From the NCBI RefSeq assembly GCF_003590095.1, contig NC_039482.1, positions 5,039,657-5,103,656 of the forward strand: 64,000 nucleotides of DNA, written 5' to 3'. The position numbers and the translations under genes are program-made. Numbering within the stretch: the first letter of the stretch is position 1; every line of letters starts with the position of its first letter. Of the stretch, positions 21,094 to 34,789 are shown in pieces. The stretch comes from Trichoplusia ni. Taxonomy: Eukaryota > Arthropoda > Insecta > Lepidoptera > Noctuidae. The notes beneath the pieces were generated by a model, which was not told the origin of the DNA, did not search any database, and worked only from the letters and a program-made list of their open reading frames with translations.

Positions 21094-22034
21094 ATACCGT
21101 AAATACAATATAATGTTAGAAACACTGCTATTTGAAATGACTCAAGCAAGTAGTCATTTTAAGGTAATCTTGAATTAATTTTCGATCTTACAGTCCAACA
21201 CTTTCGTCCAGAACTGTTTTCTATTTAAGAAGTTTATTTTATACCTTTTTTATTGATGAATTATAAACAGATGAGAAACCTGTGGTTATTTGTCTAGTGT
21301 TCATCTAGAATATTAATTCTCAATTCTGAATTCTTTATTATAGCATTCCATATGTTAAATACAGGTGTTGCATTTATAATATAGATACAATATGGACCCG
21401 GTTGGGCACAGCTTAAAGAAGTTGGAGAGTAGCTTATTCTAAAACTATAATAATATTATATCTAAAATGCTTTTATAAAACTATTTATTTATCACAAAAT
21501 TAAAATAAAAAAAGAAATGTTTTGTACTCATGTGTGTGCTTTTTATTAATAAATGTATAACTTATTATTAATACAATACTTATTTAGAAACCGGGATTTA
21601 AGACTGGAGTGTGTAGGAGCTTAATAAACTATTCTATAAATAGATACACCGTATAAATCCAATGAGATTATAAACTAATTTCCATAAATCTTAGTAAAGA
21701 GATATTTTGTATAATACCTTCGTGACTAAAATAATGAAATTCAAACCGTCAATTTATTGAACATCTACTAATCTTTGAATAAATTTTAATTAATCTTCGG
21801 TACGTAGAAAACGACTCACGAATTTCTCGGTAATTTTGCAAAGAAGTTATTTTTGCGAACGTAATTATGTTTTTAGGTGAAAGTAAGAAAAATGCTACGA
21901 CTACGGAGTATTGTGTTGTCTTGATACAAAATTGACCTCATCAATTTTAATTAAAGGTTTTTTTGGACAAGAATGGCAACGTCTCAATACAAGTGGCCAG
22001 AAAAGATGGTTTATTTTAGGTCAATTCATTTTTT

Positions 22035-22115
22035 TGTCCCCGGAGGATACCGCCACGTCTGACTGCTATACTTCTTAGGTTCGATTCCCTCCCAGGACAA
22101 ATGTTTGTATTTTTT
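22035..22115 (+). repeat. tRNA-like SINE fragment
   Basis: GGTTCGATTCCCTCCCAGG at about 22079 is a strong B box, with a weak A-box region 45 bases upstream, and is followed by an AT-rich (TTTTTATTT) tail. Confidence 0.45.
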
Positions 22116-22174
22116 ATTTTTATTTAATTAATTTAATGATGAGCACGATCATTTGTTCTGTATCTAGGGGTAAG

Positions 22175-22345
22175 CCTGCTAGCTGTTGCCCGCGGGCCCG
22201 CCCGCTTATAATTGATCCCACGAGAACATTAAATAGAGATAAGTATTATGTGTTAATACTGGTTATAAACAATCTGTGTTCCAAGTTTTGTCTAAATCCG
22301 TTCCGTGGTTTTTGCGTGAAGGAGGAAAAATATCCATGCATCCAA
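22175..22345 (-). repeat. LINE 3' tail, family F
   Basis: Begins CTAGCTGTTGCCCGCGGGCC on the plus strand and continues through GATCCCACGAGAAC, GGTTATAAACAATCTGTG and TCTAAATCCGTTCCGTGG, the same blocks as 16231-16444. Confidence 0.65.
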
Positions 22346-22715
22346 GCATTCACGTTTTAAAGTTAGTAAGATTTGTATGTATTTGTCATTCATAATACAA
22401 ATTCAGCTTAGTTTGAGACTAGATGGCGTTGTGGGGAAATTGTGGAATATAATAATAATCTTCCCGTACCATCCCAAGATATGCCTCATTAACATACGAT
22501 CATTAATGGAAACTACCAGACTAATTAGAAACATAATATCGCTAATGATGCAACGATGGCTATATAGCTATAAATAAATACACCCTGTACAGCTAATTGC
22601 GATGTCAGAAATTAATCGGCTGAATTCCAATTTACCTATACGATAGTGACTGTCACATAATTATATGCTTAACCCCGCTTGTTGTCACTTACTCTGATAT
22701 ACCTATGTACTAAAT

Positions 22716-22972
22716 CTATACTAAAATATAAAGCTGAAGAGTTTGTTTGTTTGATTTTTTTGTTTGTATGTTTGAACGCGCTAATCTCAGGAACTACTGG
22801 TTCAAATCGAAACAATATTTTTGTGTTGAATAGACCATTCATCGAGGAAGTACCATCACGCTGCGACTAATAGGAGCGAAAATACAATGGGAAATGTGGA
22901 AAAAACAGCGCAGGTATAAATCATAATTTATATCTTCTAATCACGCGGACGAAGTCGCGGGCAACAGCTAGT
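22716..22972 (+). repeat. LINE 3' tail, family B
   Basis: It runs from AAATATAAAGCTGAAGAG through AACGCGCTAATCTCAGGAAC and TAGACCATTCATCGAGGAAG to CGCGGACGAAGTCGCGGGC and AACAGCTAGT. Reversed copies lie at 30970-31192, 34790-35090, 40772-40992 and 43495-43783, with weaker ones at 36050-36215 and 42662-42825. Confidence 0.75.
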
Positions 22973-24269
22973 ACAGGATACACAGCCTCCACCTTTTCAA
23001 TATTAGTGTGATAATGAGATTGAAACCGTGGACAGCCCCTTTTTCATCCATTTACGGGATATAATATGCAAAGAACCTTTCTCAGCGAGCGTTCTCATTA
23101 TAAATCTTATTATCAGATCGATATTTGGGTGTCATTGTTCACATGATTTGAATGTTTGTGAAACCCTCGTGATACAGGGAATAAATCCTTTGCTGCGGAA
23201 GTCGTTTAAAGAAAAGAAGTAAAAAGATGTCTTGAATACAGGACACAAATTAAGATAATTATCTTCTCTTATCATAGAAATAGTTTTAATCTATTTCAAA
23301 AAAAAAAAACAAAACATGATGACAGCATTTTCGACATTCAAATATAACCTCTTTCCCATTTCTAGGGTTCAGTAAAAAAACTCTAAACTGATAAAAAAAG
23401 AACTATCGTCTTACGAAGAGTCAAGGACTTAATTGAAACAATTTAGTTATAAATAGACACCCACATAAAATAACCAAGTAGGTTGCAACAAAAAATGTAA
23501 TATGCCGTGTTTATCACCGACCTGAAACATTTTATGGGTGTCCTGTGTTGAATGGAAAGCCTTCCCCGATGTAAGAACGATCATATTTATGTTGAAACGG
23601 TAAAATATCGACTTGCTAAACCTTTTTGGACGCTTGTAAAGTTGATAAGTGTGAAGGGGGATGGTTATACGATGAAATATGACGTTTATTGTGAAGAAGT
23701 GAAAATTGTAAATACGAAAAATTCGGTAACCTAAAACAGCATCATCGTGAGGGATAATTATTTTTCAATTGTTATGTTAGGCGCTATGTCAACTAATTCA
23801 TTGCTCATCATTATTGAAATCAAATTAAAAGTATCTAAGGATAACTTCAAAAGATATATTATGAATAAACATACAGTAAAATAGGATAAATAGAGCTAAT
23901 AGCAGGGTGCTACAAACACGGATTTTCCAAAAGATTTCACGTAACAAAATCATTGATTGTGGATACTGAAGTTACAAAAAAGCAACTTTCAAAATATACT
24001 TTCGAATCACCATCGAAATCCTTCCTCATTAAATTTTTTCTCAAAATTCTTAAACCATATTTAAAAAAAAACTCAAGTGACTTAGAAACTATTTAGCATC
24101 TGCCAAACCAAGGTAAACCCATATATCCAAGAGCTTATAAAGGTGACTCTAGAGATTGGGCCCTGCTTTCCTCTGATTAGGGTCCTTTTGATTGAAACTT
24201 AGACTAACAGGATTAGACGATTAATATGTGGTTGCTATCTGTACAGTTCATACAGGTGGGACAGTTTTG

Positions 24270-24445
24270 GGTTCAATAGAAAGGGCTTGATAGGTAGACA
24301 AGATAAGTACGGTCTAAACTTGGGAATACTTAGTTTCTTGCCGGTTCTTCTCAATAGGATTGGTATTTTGTACAGTGCGCCTAGAGTCATTACTGTAACG
24401 TTATTTAAAGTGCCTTGAAAACGGATTATTCAAAATAAAAATGGG
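24270..24445 (+). repeat. Dispersed repeat with TTTCTTGCCGGTTCTTCTC core
   Basis: A block with TTTCTTGCCGGTTCTTCTC and a tail of GGGTTTGATTTTGACTTTG resembles a repeat end that is widespread in moths; the class is uncertain and no coding remains are visible. Confidence 0.4.
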
Positions 24446-26099
24446 TTTGATTTTGACTTTGTACTTGGCTCTACAAACCTGAAGATGTTTGGGTAGTTTC
24501 AGAAAAATAAGTCACGTCATGACTTGATGGGACATAGTTTTCGGAACATGATTGCTTAAAGTAATGAATTATTAGAAAACTGTTAAAGCTGTAAAAGACA
24601 ATACACACAATATGCCCGGTTCGTTCTACCAGTCTACAGACATGTAAAAAAAAACATAGATACATTTCTTAAAAAATAAGTAAATTTCTCTACTACACAT
24701 CACAAAACAATTGAAGGAAAACTCCACGGATGTTATGTCAAATGGATATTTATTAGAAAATACGTGTTAGAACAGACAATTGAATAAGTGGTCCTCCGAG
24801 TGATAAATTGAAATACACAAATTGTTTTTATTTATAGTATCAAGGAGAGAGATTTGTTAGATCAGCCTCTCTAGCTAAGACGCATGTCTATAATCGTTAA
24901 TGTCAATAAATAACCTCAAATGTCACAACTACTTTTTAATGGTGTAATAGTTTTAGATTCGGGTACTCACTATTCGCTCGTTCGACTCGCTCGCCTGCGT
25001 CCGTGGCAGCTCAGGATTATCGACTCCGGTTGGGTCTGAAACTAGTCGGGCAATCCCGAAAAATACGCGTAAATAAACTGTCGTATAACTGTCACTTAGA
25101 TGCATTGGAGTACTGTCGCACGATTGGCTCGATATAATCTTTTTGTTTGTAAATAGTAAGTATTTAAATGTTTATAAAAAGTATTAACGGGTTTTAGACC
25201 TATGGTTGTTGTAATTAAACCTAAATTTGGAAATAAAACAACAAATATACAATACTGCACTGAAAAATTGATTGACATTTGATTGAAAAATTGGAACTTT
25301 AGCCGATTCTAGGGATGAAAAACATTTGTAAGCTCGCTTTCGCTTTGATTCTATGCCTCTTTGACAAAAAAAAAACCTTAAAAAACAAACATAAAAAAAT
25401 AAGCCCTCTTTTCAAAAAGTCTAGCAAACTTTTGAAAATGGAACGTTGGATATTCCGCGCGTTTTTGCTGTTGTAAAAAAGGTAGGTTTCAAAAAGAAGG
25501 ATGGTTTTACTTTGCACAATTTTTTTGTGTTATACTTTTTTTTTAATGATTACGCGCATACGATATCAATGGGCAAAGTCATTTTACAATTTGAATAAGT
25601 AATTCAAGTACTTTTTATCAAATGTTGGATTTGAATTGTTGAGCCGCTAAATCCTATTTTAGAAGCCTTTTAAAAGCAGACGAAGTCATTACTGAACTCG
25701 TATTGAAATGAAAATTGAAGTTTCTTTCAGAATATATTTCGTAATGCCCATTGTGTAGCCAGACAACTTGAACGCCTAATTATAAGTTTATTTTTAATTA
25801 TCACACGGAAAGGCTAAGGACATCTCAACTTTTTTTTCTAGTTAGCAAGAGTGTACACATGGGCAGCTTTTTGTGTATTAAGGCTGGTTTAGATTATCTC
25901 GCTTAGAGTTTAGTAGAGCGATTTAGTACAACTTGAGAGGCGAGTTTAGTATTTTAGTGCACGTGCGTGTGAACGTTTACAATTCTTCCTTCTGTCGATA
26001 GGGTAAACAAAGGTGCCACTGAAAAAAAAAAACAACGAAAGCCGATCATTTTTGCCTCAGAAAAAAAACGACTCATTTAATCTTTGTATCGCAAAAGTA

Positions 26100-26250
26100 G
26101 CCGTAGACATTCAAATCACGTGTAAAAAACACCCCGACTTAGAACAAGCATTCGTGGATCGCCAAATGCTTGTACTACGCGATGATCAAACCTGTAGCTG
26201 TCACACGTCGCTCTCAGATATAGTGAAACATTCCACTCGGCCACATATAC
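26100..26250 (-). repeat. tRNA-derived SINE, family H, decayed
   Basis: Shares CGAGTGGAATG (head), GGTTTGATCATCGCG (B-box region) and AATGCTTGTTCTAAGTC-GGGTGT (body) with 18090-18255, read on the minus strand. An 80-codon ORF overlapping it is therefore probably chance. Confidence 0.5.
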
Positions 26251-27924
26251 ATTAATATGTTGATCCTGTATATAGGTATGTAGTAATAGAATAAGAAGCT
26301 TTTAAAGTATATCTTCTCTCTCTTTTTCTCTCAAGTTTTCTTCTAAACACTATAATCATGTAAATCGGCCATAACAAATTCCAAATACAAATTTGAATTC
26401 TTTTTTTTTATTAAAATGGATGCCGTTACAATTGTCCTAAGTGTTTTACATTATTGAATCTTTATTTCACTTAAGTAGATTTACTAGAAGATAAATAAAT
26501 GTACTCAATCCATTTTGTACGATGGCCTTTTTTTCCTTTTAACCCTTTAAGGGACTAAAATAATTGAAGGTTTTTGCAGAGAATCCTAATGTGTCGAATA
26601 AAAAAAAGGTAGCGTATTAAATCCAGATGTTCTCGAGTTGAAGTTGATTTTGAACGTTATTCCTTTCACATTATAATTGCACAAAGTAATTTAGATTATT
26701 TATTTAATAACGGATTCCTTCGGTCCGAAAGTAATTGGGCTATCTCTATAAAAATGCGTGAGTAAAACGTTATTAAATAAATAATTATTAATACGCCGCG
26801 TAAAAGTTATTAAAAAAATAACTTAGATTAACAGGTATTGTAATATAGTTTTTTAGCACAATTTATAAATTTTTAATAAAAACTTTAGGAAAAAACGTTC
26901 GCTTAAATTGAAAATAAATTCTATTTTTAACAATAAATTGCAAAAGAAAAATTCTGACCGTTTTGGAAGATTTTCTCGTCCTCCTTTAAGCAGAAACCTT
27001 AATTCAGCAATAACTTTATAAGTGAAGAACCAACAGACGTCTATGAAAGCGTGTAGTTTCATAATTAATCTCATTTAATTAGATAAAGGACGCGCGTCAC
27101 CTCACCAAAGTGATGCATACGTTTTGTAGTTGTAACGAAATTAATTCTTAGTGATGTTCTCTTCACAGCTTTATCGATGGATGAGTAGTTTTCATTCATA
27201 TAAAATAATTTATAAAAACTGTACTAAAGAGGAGCATTAAGAAATATTGAAAATAAGAAAAGAAAAATATTAAACATATGTATTATTACGTACGGGTGTA
27301 CATGCAATTTCGACTCGAAGTTTTGACTTACAATTTCTCTGAAAATCTAATAAAGGTCTTGCAGACAACTGTTTTGAAAAAAAAAGAATTTAATGGGTTT
27401 CTTAATCTCAGCCTCAAAAAACTTAAATACTATACAACTTTGTCTCATAACTATGCTTCAAGAATAACTTATAAAAAAATCGATACATTTTCCCATCCCT
27501 ATTATACTGTTACATCCCTAACATCCCACGGGTATTCTCAATTTACTCACAGAGTGTAATTACTGATTCTGGCCCAATCACGGGCAAACCCGGGGTACAA
27601 CCTTTGTGGAGTCCTCGTCATATCGCTAATTACAAAGCTAATTAGCCATTTTATACTTTTTACGGCAAAATTCGTCATTATCATCAAAAGAAAATGTAAA
27701 ACGTAAAGGGAATAATTAATTCTACGAATTTATGTGAGCAGCGGTTGAGATTTTTTGTGTACTAGTTTTGTTCTGCGGTTTCGTCCAAATGGTTTAAAAT
27801 GTTGCTTACTACTCCAACTACTCTTCATGGCTTTCAAGCTTACTCGATAACAAGATTTATCGAAAACAGTCTTATGGTTTAGCCTTCAAATTGTAATAAA
27901 TATATTAATACCTATAACCTAGAA

Positions 27925-27990
27925 ACCTTCCCTATACGGGAAGAGGCCTATGCCCAGCAGTGGGAAGTATTTATTCTGACATTATTACAA
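27925..27990 (+). pseudogene. Scrap of LINE ORF2 C-terminus
   Basis: On the plus strand EEAYAQQWEVF can be read near 27944-27976. This resembles the last residues of endonuclease-reverse transcriptase ORFs common in Lepidoptera. Too short to place further. Confidence 0.45.
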
Positions 27991-28119
27991 ATATTATATT
28001 AATATAAAAGTACAAAATAAATTATATTTTAATAAACTTTAACTTCCAATATTCCTGTTCTTTTGTTTAAAATTTGTCTCGTGATTTTCCCTGACACTTT
28101 TATAGTTTGTAACTAGCTT

Positions 28120-28350
28120 ATGTCTGTGGCTTTGCCCGCAAACATTTAATTTCCACACTTTTTAACAAACATAAGCAGGCACACATAAACGTACTCACAA
28201 CCTTTCATCTTATTAGTATGATTCCGGAAGATAACAAATCTGACAACTCATTGCAAAGTCATCGGGTTTGAAGCTACCCTGAAAATTTCAGCCTGCTAGC
28301 TTATCGGGAAGTGCATCAAAATTGAGTTGCCAAAATCCAAGCGGAACGAC
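28120..28350 (-). repeat. Decayed LINE tail
   Basis: ACTAGCTTATGTCTGTGGCT followed by TTGCCCGC is a weakened form of the GC-rich 3' terminus, and TTTCAGCCTGCTAGCTTATC and a (CAAA)n stretch close it. Assignment is by resemblance only. Confidence 0.4.
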
Positions 28351-28934
28351 AAACAAACAAACAAGAAAAGCAAACAAAAAAACATAAAAACTTGTCAAAA
28401 ATCTGTCCACACTCGAACGACTAATTCGAAAACAATTTTGTTTTATATACAGTTACTTTCAGGTATACAGGGATAAAAATTCCAACGCAGGGGGTCTAGA
28501 ATCATGTCCTCGGAATAGATACCTCGGGATCGGTCTAACGTCCTTTTCAGCCTGTATATAGAGATCATTTTAGCATAATATGCAATCAAACAATCTCTCA
28601 AATGAACTTTGATGTTTGTATACGCCAAGAATAACCTGAAAATTATAGCTTCATAGAGTCATAGGTCTTGATTATAAATAGTCTCAGTTTCCCCACTGCG
28701 AGTATTAATTAGCAAGGAAATTATTGTGTATACTAGGAACATTATGTGTGCAGAGCGTTTAAGAATTGTGGTATTAGGTCTGGAAGTCCCAGTGGGCTAG
28801 ATAGAGATATTGTACCGTGCCTTTGCTGTGTGTACATTTGCTAATTGAAATGAAAACTTGGAAAACAAACCTTTTTATATTGTTAAGGTATAAGACGTTA
28901 TTACTTACATACGTATTGTGTTTGGAGACTTGTC

Positions 28935-29206
28935 TAATATATAAAATTCCCGTGTCACGATGTTAGTTACCTTACTCCTCCGAAACGGCTTTACAGATTT
29001 TTACCAAATTTTATATGCATCGTATTCAGTAGGTCTGAGAATCGACTAACATCTATTTTTCATACCCCTAAGTGATAAGGGCTGCTCACACTAAAAAAAT
29101 ATATTTTATTTTTTGGACGAAATTATTCGGTTTTTTTTACAATGTGGCATTAAAAATAAAAAAAATATCGGCAAAACAACGTTTGCTGGGTCAGCTAGTA
29201 ATATTG
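28935..29206 (+). repeat. LINE 3' tail, family C
   Basis: It begins near AATTCCCGTGTCACGATGTT, passes through ACCAAATTTTATATGCAT and GATTCTCAGACCTACT (its complement), and ends TTTGCTGGGTCAGCTAGTA. A second copy lies in the opposite direction at 46978-47225. Confidence 0.7.
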
Positions 29207-30069
29207 TAAACGTCCCTATAGACATTTGATTAACTTTCAAGCAAAAACTACTGAACGGTTTATAATAAATTTAGTACAGATCATATAGATTATGAAAAAC
29301 ATTACAAGACATTCATTATGTGAAAAATAAACATACGGGTGCCCGACTGCAATTAATGAAATGACTAAAGCCTTTCGAATTTAGTTACTCAATGGCGAGC
29401 TACTTAAAACTATTTTATATCTATTATAATTCTCATTGATGAGCCTCTTACTGCTATTCTTTTATTAAATCGGTTGAGTGCTTTAGCTGTCAAAAAGTAA
29501 TGACAGGTAAACCAGGTTTCATTCAATCATTTGAGACCTGCACTACATAATATTATGTACCTAGGTATGTCCGTTTGTATTCACAACATAACTCTTCCTT
29601 CGACGATGCTCACTGAACAACATTACCGATTAAATCGTTTATCCATACAATATTACCAGTACCCCCAGCAATTTACTTTTAAAATTTTTTTTTTTTGTTA
29701 TGAATCACTAAAAATCGAATAGAAAACCTCAATTTCTTATAAAACGTGTCGGCAATTACGTTCGTTTGTTTCTCTCAAAGCCAAATCAGTTTCAATAGTG
29801 GTTTAATTGCGCCAGTTATAACCACCTCAAATACGAATAGGATTGCTAAATATACCTGTTTTATTGCGGATGACGTCACGTTTGACGTATGCTACTAAAT
29901 TGTTGCATGATTGTTGATTGGGTGTACACTTACAAAATATTTTGGCGAAAATTCCATTGTTTATTGGATTTATTGTTAGTTATGTCAGAGGTTTCGGTTT
30001 GTGTGTATTAAGACGTTAAATATCGGGCTGTTTGATGCGGTAGGCAGATGCGTGAAAGTAAGTTTGGAT

Positions 30070-30370
30070 GGGCTGTTGGTCTAGTGGTTAGTGGCACTGT
30101 ATTATGCATGTGTTTATATGTGTGTGAATATGTAAATGTCTTTTGTCTAATTATTGCATGATTTGTTCTGTGTCTGGTATGTATATTATGTATGTATTTA
30201 GAAATATATAAGTATTTTCAGTCGTCTTGGTGTTTGTGGAAATTAATATAATATATCCTGGAACAACTCACACACGGTTATCTGATCCCAAGCTAAGCAG
30301 AGCTTGTGTTATGGTAACTAGAGAACTGATAAACTTACTTATATATATTTCTAAATGCATACATATTATA
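30070..30370 (+). repeat. SINE-like repeat, composite
   Basis: A tRNA-like start (TTGGTCTAGTGGTTAGTGGC) is followed by AT-rich sequence and by CCCAAGCTAAGCAGAGCTTG and a TTACTTATATATATTTCTAAA tail, blocks that recur as repeats in moth genomes. Confidence 0.45.
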
Positions 30371-30969
30371 GATAAAATTTATTGAAAATTAAAACTGCCT
30401 TTATACACTGAGGTGGACTCGATGCGTTCGTATATAAAGCATGAAAATTAAACGATCTATAGACATTAATGAGCATAGACTTCTTGGGATCATAACCGCC
30501 AAACATTTAGAGGTACTCTATTTGGACACACATTTGGAATGTTGCTTGCTGATTTGTGATGTTTGGTTTTGGTTAAGGAAAGCGCTAATACTACGAAAAA
30601 CAATGTATTGTAGCCTGCTAAACATGATAATTCAATATGATTACGTAAAATATATTAGTCGAAACAAGAAAATCTATAACTACGCGAACCATTCATTATC
30701 AGCAAAACAAAAAAAGATATTCACAACTCTTTACTCACACTAAAAAAAAACAAAACACAAAATAAATCATTTATTCAACTCCAATTTGCAGTGACTCTGC
30801 AGCTGACGTCATCAGCTCGAGGCGAAAGTAATTTACTATCTGTCTTGAGGCACATACTTACACGCCTTGCCTACATCCGCGAAGCCACAGGTAGCTGTGA
30901 CGTCACACGAGGGTTGGGATGACGTTTAGAGATGTTTGCTGATGTAGATAGGATTTTGTTTATCTGTTA

Positions 30970-31192
30970 CTAGCTGTTGCCCGCGACTCCGTCCGGTTAG
31001 AAGATATCAGTTATGATTTATATCTACTGTTACTGCTTTTTCCACATTTTCCCTTGTATCTTCGCTCCTATTAGTCGCAGCGTGATGGTTTATAGCCTAA
31101 AACCTTCCTCAATGAATGATCTGTTGAACACAAAAATAATTTTTCAATTTGAACCAGTAGTTCCTTTTAGCTTTATATATTAGTATAGATAG
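30970..31192 (-). repeat. LINE 3' tail, family B
   Basis: Starts CTAGCTGTTGCCCGCGACTC, with TCTTCGCTCCTATTAGTCGC and TTTGAACCAGTAGTTCCTTT, and ends in AGCTTTATATATTAGTATAG. Reverse of 22716-22972. Confidence 0.7.
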
Positions 31193-32574
31193 ATGTATTT
31201 TTTTTTGTTTTCAGAATTGGTAGAGGCTGTTAAATCTCAGTGAGATGATTAATTATGTTTTTCCCTAACGTTTTTTTTTTTAAGTAAACTGACCAATCAC
31301 AAAAAAAAAACAATAAAATTAAATACATTTAAATAGGTGAAAGTGTCTCAACAGTTTTAAAAATATTTATAATCGTGGCAACATTAGCGTCGAGGAAACT
31401 CTTCTGTTTTTTTGATAGTTACCGATGTCTAATTAATCTACTAATCCCGTTTAAAAATTTTAATCTCTTACCAGCTTTATTACAACCATTACTTCATAAT
31501 ATCAATAAAACACCCGAAAATTATGTTATAAAACCGTATAAGAACGATAAATTTTAATATATCTCTCTACCCTTATAATCCTGTAAATATTTTTCCACCT
31601 TGTATTTTCACCTGTGAAAATGTTTCGACACACTCTTCGGCAAATAGAAGTTATCAATGTGTGACAGCTTACCGGGATATTTTATCTGTGGCTTTCTACA
31701 AAAGAGGTTATACTCGTATTCTATACTTATTTGAATGACAGTTTTGCTGACAGGGGTGACTTGAAGTTTTCTCATGGTTTTTTAGTTTTTTTTCATGTTG
31801 GTTTTTTGGTCGAAGAGTTTAGTTGCGCTTATTATTATTATTATTTTTGTTTATTTAGAATATCTTGGTTAAAAATGAGTTGGAATATTTTCTTATGCTA
31901 ATTAATTCATAATAGTTTTCTTTTCGTCTTGTGTAGTTTAGTTGACATTTTAGTTTATTTTTTCTTTTCTTTTAAGTTTTTAGCTTTTTCTGATGATATT
32001 GCTTTAAACAAGATAAAGTCTTTGGCTTCTATTATTTTCAGTATTTTATCTTCAACGATGAGTATTTAGCTATGATGTCTATAGAAAAATCTAACTAATT
32101 TTTTTGTGAAATCGTTTTTTACAGATATTAGTACGTGCAGTAACGTTTAGCTAGTGTACGTTAATTTAAATAACTCAAATCCGTTTATGTAATATCAAAT
32201 TAAAATCACAACACGCAAAGAAAGAGGATTAACCTAATATGACATAAAATCTTTCAAATAAATCTCATGGTATAAAAAAAACATAGTTTACTATTCACAG
32301 ACACAAATATACACCTTCCCCTACTAAAGTCAAAACATTGCCCTATTTATAGAACATAATTTCATAATAATACGTGTACACAAGATTTCTAACATACAAT
32401 CCTTCAAAGTAACAAACAACAGCAATGTGAAGTGAATGTACAGTTGGAATCGCTAACATATCTCGTAGCATTAGCTACGGCGTAGGTGGCACCGCAAATG
32501 TTCTGCGTAGCTGGAACGAATGGCCGTTGAACAAAATGGCTGGTTCAGACTACGGAGTAGTCTTTATCTTAATA

Positions 32575-32745
32575 TATTTAAATCTCGTGTCACAATGTTT
32601 GTCCTCAATGGACTCCTAAACCATTTAACCGATTATAATAAAATTCGCACACCATATGCAGTTCGAACTTGAGAGATAGGATAGTTTAAATCTCAAGTTA
32701 TAGTCGCAATTTCTTCTAACCACGCGGACGAAGTCGCGGGCAACT
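32575..32745 (+). repeat. LINE 3' tail, B/C-related
   Basis: AAATCTCGTGTCACAATGTT resembles the start of family C, while the end (CACGCGGACGAAGTCGCGGG then CAACTG) is that of family B, so this is a third, intermediate type of tail. Confidence 0.5.
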
Positions 32746-34789
32746 GTATATATGTTTCGGCAAATTGTTTTTTATGTTTTTTTTTTTATTCCTACTTTTT
32801 AAATGTGTTTATTGTTTTTCACTATTCTGTTACTCTGTGTCACATAACAAAAATACTTGTAGACGTTATTCTGATTTTTAACAATTAGTTTAAATGTCAA
32901 CCTCTGCCCGTAGTAAAAAGGACTTCAGAACGACCTAAGAATAATAATTACTATATTTTTAGCTACACTATATTTTTGGCTACGTGCATTTTCCCAGTAA
33001 CAATGAGATTAAATAAAATTATTCAACCTACATACATCTAAAACCTATAGAATTCAATATGAACCCAGCTTTTTCAGAACTGCGGTTCCACCGACAGTTT
33101 CTGGCTTCGACAATGATTTGTGACGTTCTTTGTGTGAAATTATGTTTCCATGTGAATAAATACGAAAAGTGCGCGCACTGCTCGGAGGGATCCCCCTGTG
33201 TTTAGTCGATAGCTCGTTCAAATGACAGATTCAATTTGTTACACCATTCTTGGAAATCGGTAGAATCGGAAATTGGTTGTTTATTGCTGAAGACTGGCTA
33301 ATTATTGTTGTGGCGTATGCCTATTGTGTAGTTGTGCATTTTCATTTTACCGACTTCAGGCGTGACTAAAGAAAGTGCGGGTTGACCTTCTATCCCTGTT
33401 GTTGGGGGGTGGGCAGTGCCTTCTGTACGAGATGTACCAATTTGTTATCCAACAGATATGCAGCCTTTAATTTGTCTTGTTCTATTGTTGCTTGAGACCA
33501 CTTCTTCTACACTAATTTGACCTTGAACTCTCTCACTGCTGGTACTTTCACCTTATGGTTACGCATAAACATGCAAAGTGCATTTGAACCGAGTTCTGAA
33601 GACGTTACATAGCAGTTCATTTTCAATCAGAAAAATCTATTTCCTTCGCCTAACCAAAAAATCGACATTCATTTCTTGTTCTACTTATACTCTTTTTAAT
33701 AAATATCCTCAACATTTTTTTCTATTTTTATTTTCTCTGCGTGTCTGTGCGTATTTTCAATATCACCGTGTTTACAGACATGAATCATATTACGCTTACA
33801 GGAGCTTAGATTTGGCGAATGTAGAGTAAACAAATATTTACGTATCTCAAGAGGTTTCGAGGCCTTGAGCAGAATGCTAGCAAAGTTACTTAAGTTTTGA
33901 TATTGTGGAAATCTAATCTGAGAAACTGAGAAACCGTCCTTGACTTAAAAGAAAGAATAAAAGTTTTCTTATATTAATCTAAGTAGTGCTCTCAATTTGT
34001 TGTATGTAACTTTCGTGAAGTTTATTGCGAGTTGCGAGTCGGACTGATCGTCATTAATTCAGACTTAAAAACTCTTATTGACTCTCATGAGTCTTTAACA
34101 CTGATTTGGTTTGCAACTAGTAGGGCAATCACGATAGGTACTATAATTTTTTTTTTCGTATATCCTGTTTCTGATTAAGGAAAAACTATTCCTTGTTTAA
34201 AGAAATCTGCGGTTGCTTGCTTCTCCAAACAATTAATAGACGATCAGACTTTCGTACATAGCTCTTCGAGAGAAGGTGACCTTAATACGTGACTTGTCGA
34301 GAATGGGAATGTCAAGTTAACTTGCTTTTTACTTCTTTAAGTTTATATTGGACCAAACCTCCATTTAAACTCAGCATAAGAAATTACAGCCAATAAGATG
34401 GAAATAACAGAGGAAAAACCATTCCACCTAAAAAATATTACAAAAGTTTTTTTGAATTTATCAAAATTACTTTTTTTATCGACTGCTAGGATATCACCCT
34501 TATCAATATAAAAGTAACTGAAGCCGGAAATTATAAAAGTAATGTTACGAATTTCAGAATCGAAATCTTTCACGAGTATAAGTAGATACTTAATCTTATT
34601 ATTGACACTTGAACGCAAAGTGTGATAAATCACAAGGAAGTAATCAAACACAGACGATATATAGATACATTACACTTACACTAGCTTTTGCATGCGACTT
34701 CGTCTGAGTTTCCAAAATCAGACTAAAGTTTTTCCATGCATCCTATGCTCATCATTATAGCGTGATGATATATTCCCTTTATTCTTAAC

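Larger units (their letters stand above)
18747..30000. other. Gene-free region, probable long intron (first part)
   Basis: No exon is supported. It contains LINE tails at 19875-20070, 22175-22345, 22716-22972, 28120-28350 and 28935-29205, a D-family repeat at 20436-20540, a MITE-like element at 20886-21093, SINE-like pieces at 22035-22115 and 26100-26250, an older repeat at 24270-24445, and a CTCCGGTTGGGTCTGAAACT repeat at 25023-25060. Short ORFs are AT-rich, with homopolymer runs and no family features. Confidence 0.5.

Noticed and set aside
26013..26255. 80-codon ORF with Cys and His residues
   Set aside because: It overlaps a decayed family H SINE and begins in an A-rich run; a chance frame.
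34343..34651. 102-codon minus-strand ORF with hydrophobic stretches
   Set aside because: Composition follows the AT-rich background (Phe, Ile, Lys, Ser); no domain or gene context.
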